NCBI GenBank assembly: GCA_040757115.1
Contig: JBFLYA010000041.1
Span: forward strand, 1 to 23,317
Length of the DNA: 23,317 nucleotides
Source: a bacterium
Lineage (GTDB): Bacteria; UBA9089; CG2-30-40-21; SBAY01
Reading direction: 5' to 3'
Below are positions 20,224 through 23,317 of this stretch, piece after piece (position 1 is the first letter of the stretch; every line of letters begins with the position of its first letter). The position numbers and the translations under genes are program-made. Under the pieces are notes generated by a model. It was not told the origin of the DNA and ran no database searches. It saw nothing but the letters and a program-made list of their open reading frames with translations.

Positions 20224-20355
20224 ACGCAGATGAACACAGATTTTAAAGAAAAAATCACTTGCATTTAAAGATAAACAGGTGTATACTTTCTTTGCGGCCT
20301 TTGCGCCTTGGCGTGAAAAAAAAAGAGACTCTCACGCAAAGACGCAAAGAGAAAG
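20211..20355. repeat. Word-repeat cluster: cgcagatgaa array and cgcaaag hairpin
   Basis: ggacgcagatgaacgcagat runs from 20211. A hairpin follows, ctttgcggcctttgcgcctt (about 20289-20310) against tcacgcaaagacgcaaagag (about 20332-20352). The cluster replaces the 3' end of lipase copy 1 and stops 16 bases before the SD of the next gene. Confidence 0.7.
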
Positions 20356-20388
20356 AAGGGAAATCTATTTGAGGAGGTAAAAAAAACA

Positions 20389-21282
20389 ATGTGTAATCTA
20401 AAAGGTTTAAAGGAAAATTCAAGAGGGACAGGGATTAAGACCATAATGTGTAGCATTGCGGTGATATGTGTTTTGCTATGCAGTAGCACTATAGCCCAGG
20501 GTATAGAATGGCAGTGGCCATGGCTAAAAGCTAAGGAGCAAAAGACGAAGCAAGAAAAAGTGGTTAAAAAGAAAAATCTACAACTTAAACCAAAACAAAT
20601 CGGCACGCCGACTGTCCAGGCATTACTGGATAAGGTCAAGGAGAATTACCAGAAGATTCAAGACTTGAAGGCGGATGTGGCAGCAAAAGCAGAATGTACA
20701 CCTAGCCCACCATTGCCAGGTTTGTATACCGTTAACATGAAGTGGTACTTTAAAGCACCAGATAAGCTTAAAATGGTTCCTCCTAATGAGAAGAGAAGAA
20801 CTATTGTGAAAAATAATACCAAGTATACCCTTCACCTAAGATGGGGGAAATGGGAAATTGATTCTAAACCACTTTATTGGTATTATTTATTAGACCCGGG
20901 TAGGTTTGATTTCTACTGGCGGCTGGATGAAATAATAACTAAATTCGATACCAAAGTCATCAACCACCCAGAAGAAAATATCTGGGTCATTGAGGCTGTG
21001 CCGAAAAAAAGTAATCCTGAGGATGATTATAATTATCCTTTGCCAAGAGTTGGATTAGAGATTTATATTGATTATGAAAAAGGAGTAATGACAAAAATTG
21101 TTGATTTTGATGCAAAAACTGGAGAAAAGGATACTCCATGGTGTGAAATTAAAGATTTTAAATTGATTAGTAATATTTGGGTACCAACAAAATTTATAAA
21201 AATTACAGAATCAACAGAGGAAATCACACTTTCTGACATTCAACTAAACATTGGTATTCCAGATAGTGAATTTGAATTTTAG
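20389..21282 (+). CDS. LolA-like exported protein, copy 2
   Basis: A 297-aa paralogue of the 18468-19373 product. The signal peptide is 'TIMCSIAVICVLLCSSTIAQ' then G. The Lys-rich linker and the helix 'VQALLDKVKENYQKIQDLKA' are nearly identical to copy 1. The strands after that have diverged (a Pro-rich C-T-P-S-P-P-L-P-G insert near residue 105), and the two copies converge again at 'FYWRLDEI' and the terminal 'GIPDSEFEF'. The mosaic of near-identical and diverged blocks suggests gene conversion or different selection on the lipid-facing strands. AGGAGG lies 11 nt before the ATG. The lipase ATG is only 24 nt downstream, so translation is probably coupled. Confidence 0.77.
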   Translation: MCNLKGLKENSRGTGIKTIMCSIAVICVLLCSSTIAQGIEWQWPWLKAKEQKTKQEKVVKKKNLQLKPKQIGTPTVQALLDKVKENYQKIQDLKADVAAKAECTPSPPLPGLYTVNMKWYFKAPDKLKMVPPNEKRRTIVKNNTKYTLHLRWGKWEIDSKPLYWYYLLDPGRFDFYWRLDEIITKFDTKVINHPEENIWVIEAVPKKSNPEDDYNYPLPRVGLEIYIDYEKGVMTKIVDFDAKTGEKDTPWCEIKDFKLISNIWVPTKFIKITESTEEITLSDIQLNIGIPDSEFEF

Positions 21283-21306
21283 TTTAACTTTTTGGAGGTG
21301 ATAATT

Positions 21307-23112
21307 ATGTTAGCAAAAAAGGTAGCCTTATGTTTGATTCTTAACTTATTGTGGTCAAGCATTGCTTTTGCAAAGTACCCAGTGCTTATTCTTCCAGGAA
21401 TTAATAGCACTTCACAAGATATGAAGGATGGATGTTTAGTAACCACATTGAAAAATGCGGGGATAGATGTATTTACTATGGCGGATGTAGGTAAAGAGTT
21501 TTTGAATCGTGGACAGGGATTGATTCAAGAAGATGTGAAATTACTTAAGCAGGCAATTGATGAAGTAAAGAGACGAACAGGGAGTGATAAGGTGGATATA
21601 GTCGCTTACTCAAGAGGTGGACTGGTTGCTGAACTTTATACTATGATGTATGGAAATCAATACCAATCTACAATGGAGTATACATATTATCCTGCTGGAG
21701 TTAAAAGAGAAGAAAGATTTAAAAAAACTAAGACCATCTCCAACATCCCCCGCTATGGCAACGACATCAATCAAATCATCATGCTGGGCGCACCAAATAA
21801 GGGGAGTTTTGGGGCAAATGTGGCGTATAGTCTACCTTGGTTGGCTAACTTGGTTGATGAGATTGCTAATATATTTGGCCATGACCCGCCGGATGCTGAT
21901 ACTGTGGGAATGGAACAATTACGCACTTCGAATAACTTTATGACCTATTTCTGGCAAAAGGCACTAAATCCTGAAGTTCCTAAAGTCAAATACATTAATC
22001 TGGCTGAAGATAGGATAGATAATGGTGATGGAGTAGTATCTTTTGATTCTGCTAAAGGGGTAGAATTACATCAACAATTATTAGAAACTATCGCATTGAG
22101 TACCTTAAATATTCCATCTGTCCATCATACAAATTTATTCAAAGATGTAGGTGTCAAGAAGGAGATATTACAAGAAGAATTTGATGCTTACCCTATCACT
22201 GCCAATATCTCTATCTTAAGGGAATCTCCTGTCAGAGAAGGGGCAATATCTATCTCTATTACCTTATCCGAATCTTTATCTTCAGCACCAACACTATTTA
22301 TTAAAGGTAACGGTGCTTTTTCTTCTCCACATCCAATATCTTTAGCCGGCTCGGGTAAGAACTTCTCTGTAATCTTGAATATTTCCAAAGGGACTGACGG
22401 CAGCGCAAGGCTTTATTTTGAGGAGAAAACACAAATGCAGGTAAAGATAGCCAGTGCTGATTGTAAAGAAGATATTATTGAAACTATTGAAGTACCAATA
22501 TCAGGCTACCATTCCTTTTTAATTGACACCGAGGAGCCGGAGGTAACTGCTACTACCCCAGCAAATGGTGAGGTGATTATTGCTGAGGAGACACCCTGGA
22601 CAGTCAATATCTCTGCTACGCTTTTTGACCCACCAGTTAACAGCTATGCCTCCGGGATTGATAATTCAACTATTGTATTGAATACTCCTCAAGGAACCTT
22701 TCATCAAGCATCAGCAGTGAATAATTTAGATTACGGTGAGTATTCTTGCTCAATTGAAGCAAAGGATAATGCCAATACACCAGGACATGACTTGAAAGGG
22801 TCTCCTTATCGCTGGAGTTTTGAGATTGTGCCACCTATCTTTGTATCTATCCATCCTGCCTGGCAGGATTTTACAGAGCCACATGAATCCCATACTCATT
22901 ACATCACTATCACTAACAAGGCAAAGAATAAGTCTTTTACGGCTAATATTGAGATGAAACTGATTAGGGCATCAAAATGCCTTTCTATCACTCAATATCC
23001 TGCTTCTACCTTAGAATTACCTGCAAATAGCGAAAAATCAACCTCATTTGTAGTTACCTCAGGTGAGGAATTAATACCAGATGATAATTTGATTCATCAA
23101 ATAAAGGTGTAA
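21307..23112 (+). CDS. Secreted lipase-like alpha/beta hydrolase with Ig-like C-terminus, copy 2
   Basis: A 601-aa protein. The signal peptide is MLAKKVALCLILNLLWSSIA then FA. The hydrolase domain (about 25-280) has L-P-G at 29-31 near the oxyanion hole, A-Y-S-R-G-G at 100-105 with nucleophile Ser102, G-A-P-N-K-G-S at 161-167, an acidic E-D-R-I-D-N-G-D-G-V-V-S segment (about 234-245), and V-H-H-T-N-L at 272-277 supplying the His. This matches bacterial triacylglycerol-lipase-like and esterase families; the substrate is not known. The remaining 320 residues hold beta-sandwich domains ('TEEPEVTATTPANGEVI', 'SGIDNSTIVLNTPQG', then a C-terminal module), which may bind a surface or glycan. The SD GGAGGTG is 6 nt before the ATG at 21307; the in-frame TTG at 21292 is part of that SD region. 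It is the intact version of the decayed lipase at 19429. Confidence 0.82.
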   Translation: MLAKKVALCLILNLLWSSIAFAKYPVLILPGINSTSQDMKDGCLVTTLKNAGIDVFTMADVGKEFLNRGQGLIQEDVKLLKQAIDEVKRRTGSDKVDIVAYSRGGLVAELYTMMYGNQYQSTMEYTYYPAGVKREERFKKTKTISNIPRYGNDINQIIMLGAPNKGSFGANVAYSLPWLANLVDEIANIFGHDPPDADTVGMEQLRTSNNFMTYFWQKALNPEVPKVKYINLAEDRIDNGDGVVSFDSAKGVELHQQLLETIALSTLNIPSVHHTNLFKDVGVKKEILQEEFDAYPITANISILRESPVREGAISISITLSESLSSAPTLFIKGNGAFSSPHPISLAGSGKNFSVILNISKGTDGSARLYFEEKTQMQVKIASADCKEDIIETIEVPISGYHSFLIDTEEPEVTATTPANGEVIIAEETPWTVNISATLFDPPVNSYASGIDNSTIVLNTPQGTFHQASAVNNLDYGEYSCSIEAKDNANTPGHDLKGSPYRWSFEIVPPIFVSIHPAWQDFTEPHESHTHYITITNKAKNKSFTANIEMKLIRASKCLSITQYPASTLELPANSEKSTSFVVTSGEELIPDDNLIHQIKV

Positions 23113-23145
23113 ATAAGGAATGAGGGGAAAAATGAGAAATTGAAT

Positions 23146-23174
23146 TTGACAAATGTTAAAAAATGTAGTATAGT
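23146..23174 (+). promoter_or_regulatory. Sigma-70-type promoter for the gene at the window end
   Basis: TTGACA (23146-23151) and TATAGT (23169-23174) are separated by exactly 17 bp. The expected transcript start is about 35 nt before the ATG at 23215. It closely resembles the kelch promoter at 5701-5729 (TTGACAAA and a 17-bp spacer). Confidence 0.75.
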
Positions 23175-23214
23175 TAAAAAAACAAAGTTGAAAATTTTAG
23201 GAGGTGTTTGAAAG

Positions 23215-23317
23215 ATGTTTAAAGTAAAAAAAGTATTAGGGTTTTTAGTGGTTTTAAGTATGGTGATTGGGGGAGGTACAGTGTTACAAGCTATGGGTGG
23301 GGAACCAGCTAAAGAAA
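23215..23317 (+). CDS. Start of an exported protein (partial)
   Basis: 34 codons are visible, running off the window. The sequence is a signal peptide: M-F-K-V-K-K-V-L-G-F-L-V-V-L-S-M-V-I-G-G, then G-T-V-L-Q-A, with probable cleavage after QA. AGGAGGTG (23199-23206) lies 8 nt before the ATG, and a strong promoter is upstream. The M-x-K-V-L-G-(F/L)-(L/I) start recalls the kelch proteins in this window, but the mature protein is not visible and no function can be given. Confidence 0.7.
   Translation, partial: MFKVKKVLGFLVVLSMVIGGGTVLQAMGGEPAKE

Noticed and set aside
20265-20639. Leftward open frame of 124 codons
   Set aside because: It lies antisense to the LolA-like gene copy 2 and across the word hairpin; it has no SD and no family pattern.
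21292-21306. TTG at 21292 as the start of lipase copy 2
   Set aside because: It overlaps the GGAGGTG ribosome binding site serving the ATG at 21307, after which a normal signal peptide begins.

Overview
The window is A+T-rich bacterial DNA from an organism with a cell envelope built for secretion: nearly every intact non-membrane protein starts with a signal peptide, two LolA-like proteins point to a diderm envelope, and one secreted protein ends in a type IX-like/FlgD-Ig C-terminal domain. There is no rRNA, tRNA, CRISPR array, intact transposase gene or taxonomic marker, so I assign no phylum; an uncultured candidate-phylum diderm would fit.

Layout. Positions 149-11631 are read leftward: a short DUF11 protein, a 555-aa secreted protein with a sorting-type C-terminus, a small clan AA aspartyl protease, a six-blade kelch protein with three further domains, a DUF2723 O-mannosyltransferase-like membrane protein with TPRs, a truncated second kelch protein, and a PMT-like (GT39) glycosyltransferase. 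From about 12587 everything is read rightward: two tandem paralogous O-antigen-ligase-like (Wzy_C) membrane proteins with TPR tails, a wrecked GxxExxY gene, a duplicated pair (LolA-like protein + secreted lipase; the first lipase is decayed, the second carries an Ig-like extension), and the start of another exported protein. A plausible biological reading is surface glycosylation (three GT-C/ligase types) next to large surface adhesin-like proteins, plus a lipid-handling lipase/LolA pair.

The striking part is between, and sometimes inside, the genes. I can delimit copies of seven different short non-coding inverted-repeat (MITE-like) families, most with target-site duplications that can be read directly (AACGAAAAT, GTCCTTTT, AAATACTT, AAATTTCA, GATCTTTT, TTAG, TTGGAA). 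They are nested up to three deep (11802-12423), they separate formerly adjacent genes, and two of them split the GxxExxY gene at points where removing the element plus one duplication restores the conserved protein. Independently of family, the interiors are long imperfect hairpins whose arms are iterations of one short 'word' (for example cgcaaagga, ggagataa, ggtaactg, gtaaaatg, gtttatag, gaaattag). The word differs between elements and even between two copies of one family. Similar word hairpins occur outside recognisable elements and inside the DUF2723 coding sequence. This word-hairpin layer is the best candidate here for an undescribed phenomenon.
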